From: Vogesella sp. LIG4
Lineage (GTDB): Bacteria; Pseudomonadota; Gammaproteobacteria; Burkholderiales; Chromobacteriaceae
Direction: 5' to 3'
DNA length: 64,000 bases
Assembly: GCF_900090205.1 (NCBI RefSeq)
Contig: NZ_LT607802.1
Span: 34,622 to 98,621 of the forward strand
The number at the start of each line of letters is the position of its first letter. The stretch's first letter is position 1. Below are positions 26,095 through 36,344 of the stretch, in pieces. The notes under the pieces were generated by a model, which did no database searches, was not told the DNA's origin, and worked only from the letters and a program-made list of their open reading frames with translations. Made by a program: the position numbers and the translations under genes.

Positions 26095-28974
26095 TCAGCC
26101 GCAGGCGCCCACGTGGCCGCAGGCGGTGCAGAACTCGCAGCCGTCCTTCTTGATCAGCGCGCGGTTGCCGCATTCCGGGCAGGCCTTGCCGGCCATCGGC
26201 GCCGCTGCCACGTTCACCACCGCGCTTTCAAACAGATCGCCCTGCTCCGGCACCATCACCCCCATTTCCTCCACCGGCACGCCGTCCTCGCTGAGGATGC
26301 CCAGCATGGCATAGCGATGGATTACCAGCCGCGCGAGGTAGGCCTCGGTGGACGGCCAGCTCTGCGATTTGTCGCTGCCCGGGGTGCGGGCGAAGAAGTC
26401 GGCCTGCGGCTCGGCATAGCTCAGCAGCTTGCGTAGCTTCATGCCTATCCACGCCGGGTCGATCACCCGCATGTCGAGGCTGAGCATCTTGCACAGCCCG
26501 TCCAGCTCGCGCGGGTAGTGGCCGGCCAGCCACAGCGAGTACGGCCGGCGCTGGCCGTTGGGCAGCACCAGTTCCTTCACGAACAGCACGAAGTCGTCGC
26601 CAGTCTGCGGGTTGTTCACATCCACCGACCAACTGATAGTGCCGTCGGTGCCGGATTTCGGCTCCTTGCGCGCGAACAGTGCGTCCATCACCGGAGTGGC
26701 GTCGCCGTCGGCCAGGCTCAGCGCGCCCAATTGCTCGACGCGGAATTTCACCACCCGGCCCAGCGCGGCGGCAGCGGCGCTGCTGCCCACCGGGCCGTCC
26801 CCCAGCTCGGCGCGGTAGTGGCGGTCGCCGCGGGTGGCGGCCAGCGCGTCCAGCTTGGCGGCCAGCCAGGCGCGGTCGCGGCAGCGCATGTCCATCGACA
26901 GCGTCTTGGCAATCGCCCCCAGGCCGCGCGGCACGTCGCCGTTGACCCAGCATTCGAACGGCAGCGGCGCTTCGCCCGGCTGCTGGCCTTCGATATGGCC
27001 GACCATCACCGCGAAGTCGCCCTCCTCGCCTTCCACCATAAAGGTCCACGACGGGTTGCCGTGCTTGAGCTTGGGGCGGTGCGGCCACTTCAGGCTGGCC
27101 AGCGCCGGGCTGGGTGCGGTGTTCAGCGTGATGCGGCGGTCCGGGTCGTTCTGGTTGCCCAGGTCCTGCGGCAGCTGCTGGCTGGGCGCAGGGTTGGCCG
27201 CAGGCGTCGGCTCCACCGACAGCACCGAGCCCAGCACGCTGTTGGGGCGATAGGTGGTGATGCCCTTCAGCCCGGCGCGCCAGGCCTCCAGGTACAGGCT
27301 TTCGAAGTCGGCGAACGGGTAATCGGCCGGCACGTTCACGGTCTTGGAGATGGCGGTATCCACGTACGGCGCCACCGCCGCCACCATGCGCATGTGGTCC
27401 AGCGCACTCATCTGCAGCGCGCTGACGAAGTAATCCGGCAGCGCATTGGTGTCGCCGCCCTGCATGCGGTACACGCGGTAGGCGTGGTCTTCCACCAGGT
27501 ATTCCTGCTGCGTGCCGTCCGCCATGCGCTTCTTGCGGGTGTAGTACCAGCTGAACGGCGGCTCGATGCCGTTGGAGGCATTGTCGGCGAAGGCCAGCGA
27601 GATGGTGCCGGTAGGCGCAATGGACAGCAGGTGCGAGTTGCGGATGCCGTGCTTGCGGATGCGCGCCTTGAGCTTGTCCGGCAGGCGGCTGGCGCAGTGC
27701 GGCGCCGCCAGGTATTTGTCGGCATCGAACAGCGGGAAGGCGCCCTTCTCGATGGCCAGGTCCACCGAGGCATCGTAGGCGGCATCGCGCATGTGTTCGG
27801 AGATGCTTGCGGCCAACCTGCGGCCCTGTTCGCTGTCGTAGCGCACCTTGAGCATGATCAGCGCATCGCCCAGGCCGGTGAAGCCGAGGCCGACGCGGCG
27901 CTTGTTCTGCGCCTCGCGCAGCTGCTCCTGCAGCGGCCACACGGTGAGGTCCAGCACGTTGTCCAGCATGCGGATCGACGTGCGCACCACCTTCTCGAAC
28001 GCCTTGTAGTCGAAGCTCGGCGCCTCGCCGAACGGCTGGCGCACAAATTTGCACAGGTTGATGGAGCCCAGGTCGCAGCAGCCGTAGTCCGGCAGCGGCT
28101 GTTCGCCGCAGGGGTTGGTGGACTCGATCACCTCGCAGTAGGACAGGTTGTTGTCGGCGTTGATCTTGCTCATGAACAGCACGCCCGGCTCGGCGTGGTC
28201 ATAGGTGGAGTGCATGATCTGCTGCCACAGCTCGCGGGCGCGCAGCTTGCGGTACACCCACAGCCCGTCGTCACGCTGGTAGCTGCCGGGGAAGGCGTCG
28301 GACGCCGGCGCCACCGCATGGGTCAGCTCCCAGTCGCCATCGGCATCCACTGCCTGCATGAAGGCGTCGGACACACCCACCGAGATATTGAAGTTGGCCA
28401 GGTCGCCCTGGTCCTTGGCGTGGATGAAGGCTTCGATGTCCGGGTGGCTCACGTCCAGCACGCCCATCTGCGCGCCGCGGCGCGCGCCGGCGGATTCCAC
28501 CGTCTCGCAGCTGCGGTCGAACACGCGCATATACGACACCGGGCCGGAGGCGCGGCTGTTGGTGCCCTTCACCCGCGCACCCTTGGGGCGGATGCGGCTG
28601 AAGTTGTAGCCCACACCGCCGCCTCGGCGCATGGTCTCGGCCGACTGCAGCAGCGCCTCGTAGATGCCGACCTTGCCGTTCTCGGCTTCCGACACCGCAT
28701 CGCCCACCGGCTGCACGAAGCAGTTGATCAGCGTGGCCTTGAGGTCGGTGCCGGCGGCGGAGTTGATGCGCCCGCCGGGGATGAAGCCGCCATCCAGCGC
28801 CTCGTAGAACAGCGGGGCGAAGCGCTGCGGGTCCTGCTCCAGCGCGGCCAGTGCCTGCGCCACGCGCAGGCGCACTTCACTTACTGATTGTTCGCCGTTC
28901 TTGGCGTACTTTTCCAGCAGTACTTCGCGCGAAATATCCTGTTCCGCAAACACGGCGCTGTTGTCCCGGTTCAT
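26095..28974 (-). CDS. nrdJ: adenosylcobalamin-dependent (class II) ribonucleoside-diphosphate reductase
   Basis: 959 residues. It reduces ribonucleotides with a cobalamin-generated thiyl radical, needing no oxygen. [59 protein letters not shown] and [22 protein letters not shown] are family signatures. The C-terminus carries a CxxC-rich zinc-ribbon-like tail ([22 protein letters not shown]). The upstream 306 bp contain no B12-box, so cobalamin riboswitch control is not supported. Confidence 0.96.
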   Translation of the reverse strand: MNRDNSAVFAEQDISREVLLEKYAKNGEQSVSEVRLRVAQALAALEQDPQRFAPLFYEALDGGFIPGGRINSAAGTDLKATLINCFVQPVGDAVSEAENGKVGIYEALLQSAETMRRGGGVGYNFSRIRPKGARVKGTNSRASGPVSYMRVFDRSCETVESAGARRGAQMGVLDVSHPDIEAFIHAKDQGDLANFNISVGVSDAFMQAVDADGDWELTHAVAPASDAFPGSYQRDDGLWVYRKLRARELWQQIMHSTYDHAEPGVLFMSKINADNNLSYCEVIESTNPCGEQPLPDYGCCDLGSINLCKFVRQPFGEAPSFDYKAFEKVVRTSIRMLDNVLDLTVWPLQEQLREAQNKRRVGLGFTGLGDALIMLKVRYDSEQGRRLAASISEHMRDAAYDASVDLAIEKGAFPLFDADKYLAAPHCASRLPDKLKARIRKHGIRNSHLLSIAPTGTISLAFADNASNGIEPPFSWYYTRKKRMADGTQQEYLVEDHAYRVYRMQGGDTNALPDYFVSALQMSALDHMRMVAAVAPYVDTAISKTVNVPADYPFADFESLYLEAWRAGLKGITTYRPNSVLGSVLSVEPTPAANPAPSQQLPQDLGNQNDPDRRITLNTAPSPALASLKWPHRPKLKHGNPSWTFMVEGEEGDFAVMVGHIEGQQPGEAPLPFECWVNGDVPRGLGAIAKTLSMDMRCRDRAWLAAKLDALAATRGDRHYRAELGDGPVGSSAAAAALGRVVKFRVEQLGALSLADGDATPVMDALFARKEPKSGTDGTISWSVDVNNPQTGDDFVLFVKELVLPNGQRRPYSLWLAGHYPRELDGLCKMLSLDMRVIDPAWIGMKLRKLLSYAEPQADFFARTPGSDKSQSWPSTEAYLARLVIHRYAMLGILSEDGVPVEEMGVMVPEQGDLFESAVVNVAAAPMAGKACPECGNRALIKKDGCEFCTACGHVGACG

Positions 28975-29280
28975 GCCATCCCCGCTAGATGTGGTGTCAG
29001 AAAAATTGAAATATAACTAGATATAGCGGGCCATGGCATTGATAGCCATCAAAGCTGTACAGCAGGACAGCCTGCGGCCAACCCTTTGCGGCGTGCCTGC
29101 AACAGCCCGCAATGCAGCATGCCAAACGACTGCGGCCAGGCGGGTTTCCCAGCCTGGCCGCATGCACTACACGCAGATAGTTGCAGGGCAGGTTAAGCCG
29201 AAACTTCATACCCGCATGGTTAGCCCGCTTCGCGCGGGTATGGCTTACAGCCAACCCGCCCTACAGGGCTGCCCGCGCCA
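28975..29280. other. 306-bp intergenic region with three hairpins
   Basis: It holds the 10-mer at 29073-29082, a perfect 11-bp hairpin TGCGGCCAGGC/GCCTGGCCGCA (29131-29141, 29152-29162), and a palindromic CATACCCGC/GCGGGTATG pair near 29211-29252 followed by AGCCAACCCGCCCTAC of REP-like type. The first hairpin resembles a diverged inverted 10-mer pair. An nrdJ promoter should lie near 28990-29040, which is AT-rich; no clear NrdR box is visible. Confidence 0.5.
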
Positions 29281-32200
29281 TTATTTCAGTTTCACCAGCA
29301 GCGGCACCCCATCCTTCTCTGCCTTCACCTTGTCCGGCTCCTGCACGCTGACGCGCGCCTCCAGCTCCGGCTTGTCCTGCAGCAGCAGCTTGCGCGCCGC
29401 CTCGCCGCGCGCCTTGGCCAGTGCCGCCAGCGCCGCCTGATCCACTTTCTGCGCCGCCAGCAGCTCCTTGCGCATGGCCTGCGCACGCTCGGCAGTGTCT
29501 TTCTCGGTGGCCACGCGTTTGAGCCAGGCAAAGCGCCCCAACTGCGCGGCGTAGACATCGCCCACCGCCTTGCGGATCGCCGGGTCGCCCATGTCCGGCA
29601 GCGGCAGCGGCTCATCCGGCTGCAGCTGGTAGGCCGCACGCTTGAGGATGTCGCTGTCCACGCGGTAGCGCGCCAGTTCGCGGCTATCCAGCTCCGGGTC
29701 GTAGCCACCGCCGATGGCCAGTGCCAGCTTGGGTCGCTTCAGCATCAGATCGGCCAGCTTGCCCAGCTTCTCGCGCTCCGGCGGCGGAATACGCGCATCG
29801 CCGGCATCGGTGTAGATGGCATCAAAGCCCTGGCCGCCGAACAGCGCGCGGAACGGCGCGGTAACGATCTTGGTCAGGATGTTGCGGAAGGCCTGCCACA
29901 CCAGGTGGCCGTAGGAGAAGTCCGGCTGATCCAGGCTGCCGGCCACCGGCAGCGCCAGGTCGATGCGGCCGTCGCTGTCTTCCAGCAGTGCCACGGCGAG
30001 GCGCAGCGGCAGGCGGGTGCCCTGGTAGTTGGGCACTTCATTGCCCAGCTGGATGTGGTCGATCACCACGCGGTTGTCGCCGTTAAGCTGGCGATCCTTC
30101 AGCAGGTAGCGCAGATCGGTGGTCAGCCGGCCATCGGTGATCTGCCAGCCGGCAAAGTTGATCGAATACGGGTTGAGGCTGCCCAGCGGGATGTTGCGGA
30201 AGCTCAGCGTCATGTCCAGGTCGCGCGTTACCTCGAACGGCGACAGCGCGCCGCGGATGCGCACGTCGCCAAACTGGTCGACGCGGCCATCCAGCGTTAC
30301 CGTGCCGCGGCGGCCCGGCTTGCTGGACAGGCCTAGCACGGTACCGGACAGCGAGTGGATGCGGGTGCCGAAGCTCGGCTGCATGCCCATGTCGGCAAAA
30401 TCCATGCGCGCATCGCGCACGCGGATGGCGCGTACGTCCACCACCGGCGCCGCGCTGGCAGCGGCCGGTTTACTGGCGGCCACCGGCTTGGCGGTGGCCG
30501 GCGCCGGCTTCATCAGGTGCGCAAAATTGGGCACCCGCTTTTCGTCCAGGATCAGCCGCAGCTGTGGCGCCACCAGGCGCACATCGCCAATGGCGACACG
30601 CTCCGGCTGCGCCTTGATGCCGCTGATGGCCAGCTGCTGCCAGCCCAGCAGCGGCTCACGTCGCCCCGGCTCGAACAGGGCGAGCCGGTTCAGCGCCGCC
30701 TTGCCGTCCGCCTGCCAGCGCTTGCCATTGACGGCAAAGCCCAGATCGGTGGACAGCTCGCCGCCGCCAAAGCGCAGCACGGTGCTGTCCAGCGCATACG
30801 GCGCCACCCCCTGCAACGGCAGGCCGCTGGATTGCAGCTTGCCCTTGATGTCCTGCAGGTTGGCCGCAGCGGTAGCGTCCAGCTGCAGCTTGCCCTTGCC
30901 GAGCGCGCCGCCAAACTGCAGCGCCCAGCCCTGCTGCGGGTCGCCGCTGGCCTTGGCGGCAAGGTCAGTCAGCTGCAGCGCCACCGGCGTGCTGGTGGTG
31001 GCATCCTTCCAGCCGATATCGCCGCCGGCCAGGGTCACGCTCGGGTAGCGCAGCTGCCAGGTCGGCGCGGCGCTGTCACTCGCCGCGGCGGCCGCCGGCT
31101 TGCCGCTGCCGGAGGTTTGACGCAGCGCTTCCAGCACGTCGATGCGGCCCTGGCGGTCGCGGTTGGCGGCCAGCTGCAAGCCCTGCAGGCTGATGTCACC
31201 CGGGGTGATGCGATGCGCCGCCAGGTCCAGCTCGCTGCTGGCCAGTTGCAGGCTGCCCAGGCGGGCGAACGGCTGCTGGCTGCCGCTGGCTACAGCCAGT
31301 TGCGACAGCGCCAGCGTGGCAGCATTCACTTTCAGCGCGCCCTTGGCATCCAGATTGATGCCGGCCTGCAGGCTGTCCAGCTTCAGGCGGGCCGCCAGCG
31401 GGGCGGCAAAACCGCGATGGGTGGCTCCCAGCTGCCAGTTTTCCAGCCGCAGCTGCGGCACGCTCACCTGCCAGCCCGGCTCTGCCTTGGCGGCGGGTTT
31501 GCTGGCCGCAGGTACCGTAGCGGCCGGCGCCGGCGGCAAGGCTGCCAGCCAGTCCGGCTGGTTGCTGCCATCCAGCACGGTAGCGAATTCACCACCGGCC
31601 AGGGTGACCTTGCCCAGCTTCAGCTGTTTGCCGATCAGCGCGAACTGGCCGTCACTCACCGTCAGGCTGGCCAGTTTGAACGGGCTGCCGGTTTTCGGCG
31701 CCGCCAGCGCCAGGCCATCCAGCCGCGCACTGAAATTGCGCGACCAGACACTGGCCGAGAAGCCGGCCAGGTCGAAGTGATACGGCAGGTTCAGCGCCAG
31801 CTTGCCCTGCGGCGCGTCCAGCTGCAGGTAGGGATGCACATAGGGCCAGATGCCCTTCAGCGTCAGGCCGTCCACCTTCAGCACGCCGTCGGACTGCACC
31901 GGCTGCAACAGCAGGCTGCCCTGCCAGGCCAGGCGGGTGCCGTCATCCAGTTCCGCCGCCAACTGGTAGCGGCCCTGGTTCTGCGGCAGGGTGGACAGGT
32001 TCTGCAGGTGGAAGTCCAGCGGCAGTACCTGGCGCTGCAAGTTGCCGGCCAGCGCATCCTGCACGTGCACCTGCCCCTTGTTCAGCGCCAGCATGCGGAT
32101 CAGCAGCTTGGGCGGCTGCGAGGGTTTCTCTTCCTTCGGCTGCGGCGGGCCGCTGGCGTCCTGCACCAGCCGGCTCCAGTTCCACACCCCCTGGCTATCG

Positions 32201-32565
32201 CGCGCCGCCCACACGTGCGGCGCATCCAGCGAGATGTCGGAGAACTGGAAGCGGCCGATCAGCAGCGGCAGCCCTTCGGCATCCACGTTCAGCCGCGCGG
32301 CGCTGAACATATTGCTGCCGTCACGGTCGCGCAGCGCCACATCGTGCAGGGTGAGGCGCAGCGCCCACGGCGCGAACTCCACCTTGCCCAGCGTCAGCTT
32401 GCGGCCAACCTTTTGCGCCCAGTTGCCGGCGGCGTAGTCCACCGCCTTGGGCACGCCGGCCCACAGGCCGGCCATCAGCACGGCAATACCACCGGCGGCC
32501 CAGGCCAGGCGGCGTGGCCAGCGCGAGCGCGTCAATGGCGGTTTGGGGGCGTCGGTATCATTCAT
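29281..32565 (-). CDS. DUF748 (AsmA-like) inner-membrane/periplasmic protein
   Basis: 1094 residues. A basic N-terminus and one TM helix (about 22-42) anchor a long periplasmic part of repeated beta-rich segments (KLTLGKVEFAPWALRLTLHDVALRDRDG and similar). Low-complexity Ala/Pro/Lys linkers occur near 355-375 and 490-505. The C-terminal half (FGTRIHSLSGTVLGLSSKPGRR onward, GRLTTDLRYLLKDRQLNGDNRVVIDHIQLG) is the DUF748 region. AsmA-like proteins are linked to phospholipid transport between membranes; a role here is inference. I start at MNDTD; a TTG six codons upstream is possible. Confidence 0.85.
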   Translation of the reverse strand: MNDTDAPKPPLTRSRWPRRLAWAAGGIAVLMAGLWAGVPKAVDYAAGNWAQKVGRKLTLGKVEFAPWALRLTLHDVALRDRDGSNMFSAARLNVDAEGLPLLIGRFQFSDISLDAPHVWAARDSQGVWNWSRLVQDASGPPQPKEEKPSQPPKLLIRMLALNKGQVHVQDALAGNLQRQVLPLDFHLQNLSTLPQNQGRYQLAAELDDGTRLAWQGSLLLQPVQSDGVLKVDGLTLKGIWPYVHPYLQLDAPQGKLALNLPYHFDLAGFSASVWSRNFSARLDGLALAAPKTGSPFKLASLTVSDGQFALIGKQLKLGKVTLAGGEFATVLDGSNQPDWLAALPPAPAATVPAASKPAAKAEPGWQVSVPQLRLENWQLGATHRGFAAPLAARLKLDSLQAGINLDAKGALKVNAATLALSQLAVASGSQQPFARLGSLQLASSELDLAAHRITPGDISLQGLQLAANRDRQGRIDVLEALRQTSGSGKPAAAAASDSAAPTWQLRYPSVTLAGGDIGWKDATTSTPVALQLTDLAAKASGDPQQGWALQFGGALGKGKLQLDATAAANLQDIKGKLQSSGLPLQGVAPYALDSTVLRFGGGELSTDLGFAVNGKRWQADGKAALNRLALFEPGRREPLLGWQQLAISGIKAQPERVAIGDVRLVAPQLRLILDEKRVPNFAHLMKPAPATAKPVAASKPAAASAAPVVDVRAIRVRDARMDFADMGMQPSFGTRIHSLSGTVLGLSSKPGRRGTVTLDGRVDQFGDVRIRGALSPFEVTRDLDMTLSFRNIPLGSLNPYSINFAGWQITDGRLTTDLRYLLKDRQLNGDNRVVIDHIQLGNEVPNYQGTRLPLRLAVALLEDSDGRIDLALPVAGSLDQPDFSYGHLVWQAFRNILTKIVTAPFRALFGGQGFDAIYTDAGDARIPPPEREKLGKLADLMLKRPKLALAIGGGYDPELDSRELARYRVDSDILKRAAYQLQPDEPLPLPDMGDPAIRKAVGDVYAAQLGRFAWLKRVATEKDTAERAQAMRKELLAAQKVDQAALAALAKARGEAARKLLLQDKPELEARVSVQEPDKVKAEKDGVPLLVKLK

Positions 32566-32757
32566 ATTTAAACAGTTCCGCAATTGTCGGCAGGGTGTGG
32601 GTTTTCCTCCACAGCTGCCGCCAGTAAAAGTAGGACGGGAGTTGCCGCCGGGTGGCCGCCACTCTTAGCATGGCGAGCCAGCCGATGATGATTTTAAACA
32701 TCAGTGGCGAATGGCAATTTTTCACCCTTCATTTTATATCCAGAAAGGAAACGCATT

Positions 32758-32919
32758 TTGATTGATCTGAACGGGCTTGGTTTCCAGCGCCAGCCTCTGC
32801 CCCGCCACCCCAGCGACCAGCGCCTGTGCGCCACGCTGGCTTTCCTGACCCTGGCACAGCGCCGCAAGACGCTGCTGAACCACGAACGCCGCTGCACCAG
32901 CTCCGGCGCGCATACCTGA
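32758..32919 (+). CDS. possible 53-residue small protein ahead of the glutamine-synthetase-family gene
   Basis: A TTG start at 32758 with AGGAAA about 8 nt upstream opens a short frame ending 13 nt before the next gene's ATG. Codons are strongly native (CTG, CGC, CAG, GCC, AAG), unlike the AT-rich leader just upstream. The product is basic, with QRQPLPRHPSDQRLCATLAF and LAQRRKTLLNHERRC, without TM or signal sequence. I do not recognise it. It may be a leader peptide or an independent small protein. An ATG at 32704 in the same frame lacks support. Confidence 0.45.
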   Translation: MIDLNGLGFQRQPLPRHPSDQRLCATLAFLTLAQRRKTLLNHERRCTSSGAHT

Positions 32920-32932
32920 TTTCGAGACACCC

Positions 32933-34273
32933 ATGACCCACAATGCCCAAGCTATCCAGCAATGGCTGGACGACCATCACATCACCGAAGTGGAATGCCT
33001 GATTCCGGACATGACCGGGCTGGCTCGCGGCAAGATCGTGCCGCGCCACAAATACAACCCCGCCGAAGGCCTGCGCCTGCCGGAAGCCGTGCTCAGCATG
33101 ACCGTGACCGGCGACTACCCGGAGCGCGAATTCACCTCGGTTGCCGACCCCGACATGCGTCTGATTCCGGACGCCAGCACCATCCGCCCGGTTCCCTGGG
33201 CGAAGGAACCCACCGCCCAGATCATCCACGACTGCGTCAATTTCGACGGCAGCGACGCCGACCTGGCGCCACGCAATGTACTCAAACGCATCCTCAAGCT
33301 GTATGAGCAGGAAGGCCTGTCCGCCATCGTGGCCCCGGAAATGGAGTTCTACCTGGTAGAGGTGGAACCCGATGAAGACATCCCGCTGCGCCCGCCGGTT
33401 GGCCGCACCCGCCGCACCGAGGCCGGGATGCAGAGTTTCAGTATCGATGCGGTCAACGAGTACGACGACATCTTCGACGTGATGTACGACTGGTGCGAGG
33501 CGCAGGGCCTGGCGCTGGATACGCTGATCCACGAGATGGGCACCGCGCAGATGGAGATCAACCTGGACCACGGCGACCCGCTGGCGCTGGCCGACCAGGT
33601 ATTCCTGTTCAAGCGCACCGTGCGCGAGGTGGCGATCCGCAACAATATGTACGCCACCTTCATGGCCAAGCCGATGCAGGGCCAGCCGGGCAGCGCCATG
33701 CACATACACCAGAGCGTGGTGGATGCCGACGGCCGCAATATCTTCAGCAAGCCGGACGGCAGCGCCTCCGACGCCTTCCTGCATTTCATCGGCGGCCTGC
33801 AGACCTATCTGCCGGCGGCAATGCCGTTCTTTGCGCCGTACGTAAACAGCTACCGCCGCCTCAGCCGCTTCACCTCGGCGCCGATCAACCTCAGCTGGGG
33901 TTACGACAACCGTACCTGCGGCCTGCGCGTGCCGCATTCCGGCCCCGAGGCGCGGCGAGTGGAAAACCGCCTGGCCGGAGTGGATGTGAACCCCTACCTG
34001 GCGCTGGCCGCCAGCCTGGCCTGCGGCTACCTGGGCATGCAGCAGCGCATCGCCCCCAGCCAGCCGCTCACCGGCAGCGCCTACGAGCAGCCACACCAGC
34101 TGCCGCGCCACCTGGACGACGCCGTGGACATGCTGCTCAAGTGTCAGCCGCTGGCCGACATCTTCGGCGAGCATTTCATCCAGACCTATGGCGCCATCAA
34201 GGAGGCCGAGTACAGCGAGTTCTTCGACGTGATCAGCCCGTGGGAGCGCCGCTTCCTGCTGCTGCACGTGTAA
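32933..34273 (+). CDS. glutamine synthetase family ligase (PuuA/gamma-glutamylpolyamine synthetase-like)
   Basis: 446 residues. The N-terminal beta-grasp (VECLIPDMTGLARGKIVPRHKY) and catalytic domain with EMEFYLVE, GTAQMEINLDHGDPL, KPMQGQPGSAMHIHQS, NLSWGYDNRTCGLRVP and RVENRLAGVDVNPYLALAASLACG place it in the GlnA-like type used for gamma-glutamylation of polyamines rather than nitrogen assimilation. No adenylylation Tyr motif is seen. No other puu genes are adjacent, so substrate is unsure. A terminator follows at 34298. Confidence 0.88.
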   Translation: MTHNAQAIQQWLDDHHITEVECLIPDMTGLARGKIVPRHKYNPAEGLRLPEAVLSMTVTGDYPEREFTSVADPDMRLIPDASTIRPVPWAKEPTAQIIHDCVNFDGSDADLAPRNVLKRILKLYEQEGLSAIVAPEMEFYLVEVEPDEDIPLRPPVGRTRRTEAGMQSFSIDAVNEYDDIFDVMYDWCEAQGLALDTLIHEMGTAQMEINLDHGDPLALADQVFLFKRTVREVAIRNNMYATFMAKPMQGQPGSAMHIHQSVVDADGRNIFSKPDGSASDAFLHFIGGLQTYLPAAMPFFAPYVNSYRRLSRFTSAPINLSWGYDNRTCGLRVPHSGPEARRVENRLAGVDVNPYLALAASLACGYLGMQQRIAPSQPLTGSAYEQPHQLPRHLDDAVDMLLKCQPLADIFGEHFIQTYGAIKEAEYSEFFDVISPWERRFLLLHV

Positions 34274-34297
34274 GCACCAGTACCGTCAGCACCATGC

Positions 34298-34323
34298 AGG
34301 CCGGGCATGCGCCCGGCCTTTTT
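34298..34323 (+). terminator. rho-independent terminator
   Basis: AGGCCGGGC (34298-34306), ATGC loop, GCCCGGCCT (34311-34319) and T-run. Confidence 0.8.
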
Positions 34324-34388
34324 GTTTGCCACTTGCCAGACGATGGCGCCACCGCTTAGCGTGCGGTTTTTGCCACCGGAATACCGCC

Positions 34389-35075
34389 ATGCGCCTGCTG
34401 CCGCTTGCCCTGCCGCTACTGCTTGCCGCCCGCCTTGTCGGCGCCGCGCCCTGCCAGCCGGATACGCCGGCAGGAGACTGGTGCGACACCCCGTTGGCCG
34501 CATTGCACCCCACCCAGGGCGGGGTGGGCATGCTGCAAGTGGCAGACGAAGCGGAGGCGCTGCGCGGACTGTCCGCCGACAAGCTGGCGGCGAAGATCCG
34601 CAAGAAGGTGATTCCGGTGGTGATCGGCCCGCAAGGCCGGCTGTACCTGGTGGACCGCCACCACTTCGCCAGCGCGCTGCTGCGCATCGGTGTCAGCACT
34701 GCCAGTGTGCAGGTAATCGGCCACTTGCCACGCGCCGACGACTTCTGGCAGCAGATGCAGGCGCAGCACTGGGCCTGGCTGCGCGACGAACACGGCCAGC
34801 CGCTGGCGCCGGCCGCCCTGCCCGCCACGCTGGCGGCCCTGCCGGACTACCCCTATCGCAGCCTGGCCGGCCAGCTGCAGGACAAGGGCTACTTCCGCAA
34901 ACGCGACGCGGTGTACTTCGTGGAGTTCGCCTGGGCCAGCTGGCTGGGGCAACGCATGGGCTGGGCGCCGGTGGACCGCGCCAGCCTGCCGACCCGGCTG
35001 AAGCAGGCGGAAAAGCTGGCCTGCACCCGGGATGCCAGCCAGTTGCCGGGCTACCCCGGCAAGGCCTGCCCCTGA
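34389..35075 (+). CDS. secreted ParB-like (ParBc_2) family protein
   Basis: 228 residues with signal peptide MRLLPLALPLLLAARLVGA. The core ADKLAAKIRKKVIPVVIGPQGRLYLVDRHHFASALLRIGV matches the secreted ParB/sulfiredoxin-like family from memory, with the DRHHF motif in place of a nuclease/kinase ERxxR. Later cysteines (CTRDASQLPGYPGKAC) may form a disulfide. It is not a chromosome-partition protein despite the name. Function unknown. Confidence 0.75.
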   Translation: MRLLPLALPLLLAARLVGAAPCQPDTPAGDWCDTPLAALHPTQGGVGMLQVADEAEALRGLSADKLAAKIRKKVIPVVIGPQGRLYLVDRHHFASALLRIGVSTASVQVIGHLPRADDFWQQMQAQHWAWLRDEHGQPLAPAALPATLAALPDYPYRSLAGQLQDKGYFRKRDAVYFVEFAWASWLGQRMGWAPVDRASLPTRLKQAEKLACTRDASQLPGYPGKACP

Positions 35076-35134
35076 GCGGCTTTGAGCTGCGCTACCAGCT
35101 GCGCTATGCTGCCCGCCCATTCAAGGAGACCGAC

Positions 35135-36286
35135 ATGCCGCCGCTGCGCTGGGACATTTTCTGCACCGTCATCGACAACTTCGGCGACATCGGCGTGACC
35201 TGGCGCCTGGCGCGCCAGCTGGCGGCCGAACACGCCGCCGCCGTAACGCTGTGGGTGGACGACCTGGCGAGCTTTGCGCGCATCGCGCCGGCGCTGGATA
35301 CCAGCCAGCCGGAACAGATGCTGGGCGACATCCGCGTACGCCACTGGGGCAAGCCGTTCTGCAGCGACTTCGACGTGGCCGACGTGGTGATCGAAGCGTT
35401 CGCCTGCGAGCTGCCGGCGCCTTACCAGCAGGCGATGGCGGCACGGGCAAAAAAGCCGGTGTGGCTGAACCTGGAATACCTGTCGGCGGAAGACTGGGTG
35501 GCCGGCTGCCACCGCATGGCCTCGCCGCATCCGCGGCTGCCCTTGACCAAGTATTTTTTCTTCCCCGGTTTTGACGAAAACAGCGGCGGCCTGCTGTGCG
35601 AAGGCGGGCTGTTGGCCGCGCGCGACGCCTGGCAGGCAGACCGCGCCGCGCAGGACACCTACTGGCAGGCACGCGGCGTGCCGCCCTGCCCCGCCGGCGG
35701 CCTGCGCATCAGCCTGTTCGCCTACGACACCCCGGCGGCGGCGCAATGGGCGGCAACGTTGGCCGCAGGCAACACCCCGGTGCAGCTGCTGGTGCCGCAG
35801 GGCCGCGTGCTGCCGGATGTGCTGGCCGGCATCGGCATCAGCCAGCCGGCACAGGCCGGCGACAGCTTCCGGCACGGCGCGCTGCAGGTCTGCGTACTGC
35901 CGATGACCGACCAGGACGGCTACGACCGCCTGCTGTGGAGCTGCGACCTGAACATCGTGCGCGGCGAAGACAGCTTCGTGCGTGCGCAGTGGGCCGGCCG
36001 GCCCTTTGCCTGGCACATCTACCGCCAGGAAGAGGACGCGCACATGGAAAAACTGGTGGCCTTCCTGCAACGCTATCTTGCCGCGCTGCCGCAGGCCGAA
36101 GCAGCCGCCATCCGCGACTTCAACCTGGGCTGGAACCGCGATGCGCTGGCTCCCGACGCCTGGCCGCGGCTGCTTGCCGCACTGCCCGCCTGGCAGGCCC
36201 ATGCGCTGGCGTGGCCACAGTCGCTACTGGCTCACGGCGACCTGGCAAGGAATCTGGTGCAATTTGCCAAAAAGCAGCTACAATAG
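35135..36286 (+). CDS. earP: EF-P arginine rhamnosyltransferase
   Basis: 383 residues. EarP transfers rhamnose from dTDP-rhamnose to Arg32 of EF-P, which activates it for polyproline rescue. The catalytic loop DNFGDIGVTWRLARQL (Asp14, Asp18) and the RGEDSFVRAQWAGRPFAWHIY segment with Glu278 match the known active site. AAGGAG 6 nt upstream sets the start. It lies 58 nt before efp, the usual pairing in Neisseriales and Pseudomonas. Confidence 0.96.
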   Translation: MPPLRWDIFCTVIDNFGDIGVTWRLARQLAAEHAAAVTLWVDDLASFARIAPALDTSQPEQMLGDIRVRHWGKPFCSDFDVADVVIEAFACELPAPYQQAMAARAKKPVWLNLEYLSAEDWVAGCHRMASPHPRLPLTKYFFFPGFDENSGGLLCEGGLLAARDAWQADRAAQDTYWQARGVPPCPAGGLRISLFAYDTPAAAQWAATLAAGNTPVQLLVPQGRVLPDVLAGIGISQPAQAGDSFRHGALQVCVLPMTDQDGYDRLLWSCDLNIVRGEDSFVRAQWAGRPFAWHIYRQEEDAHMEKLVAFLQRYLAALPQAEAAAIRDFNLGWNRDALAPDAWPRLLAALPAWQAHALAWPQSLLAHGDLARNLVQFAKKQLQ

Positions 36287-36344
36287 CGGGTTTTCCGGAA
36301 ACCCGTTTCCGATTCTGATTCAAGACTTTAGGACTTAAAGACGC

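Noticed and set aside
28975..29280. cobalamin riboswitch before nrdJ
   Set aside because: No B12-box sequence in either strand; the hairpins are REP-like or 10-mer-like.
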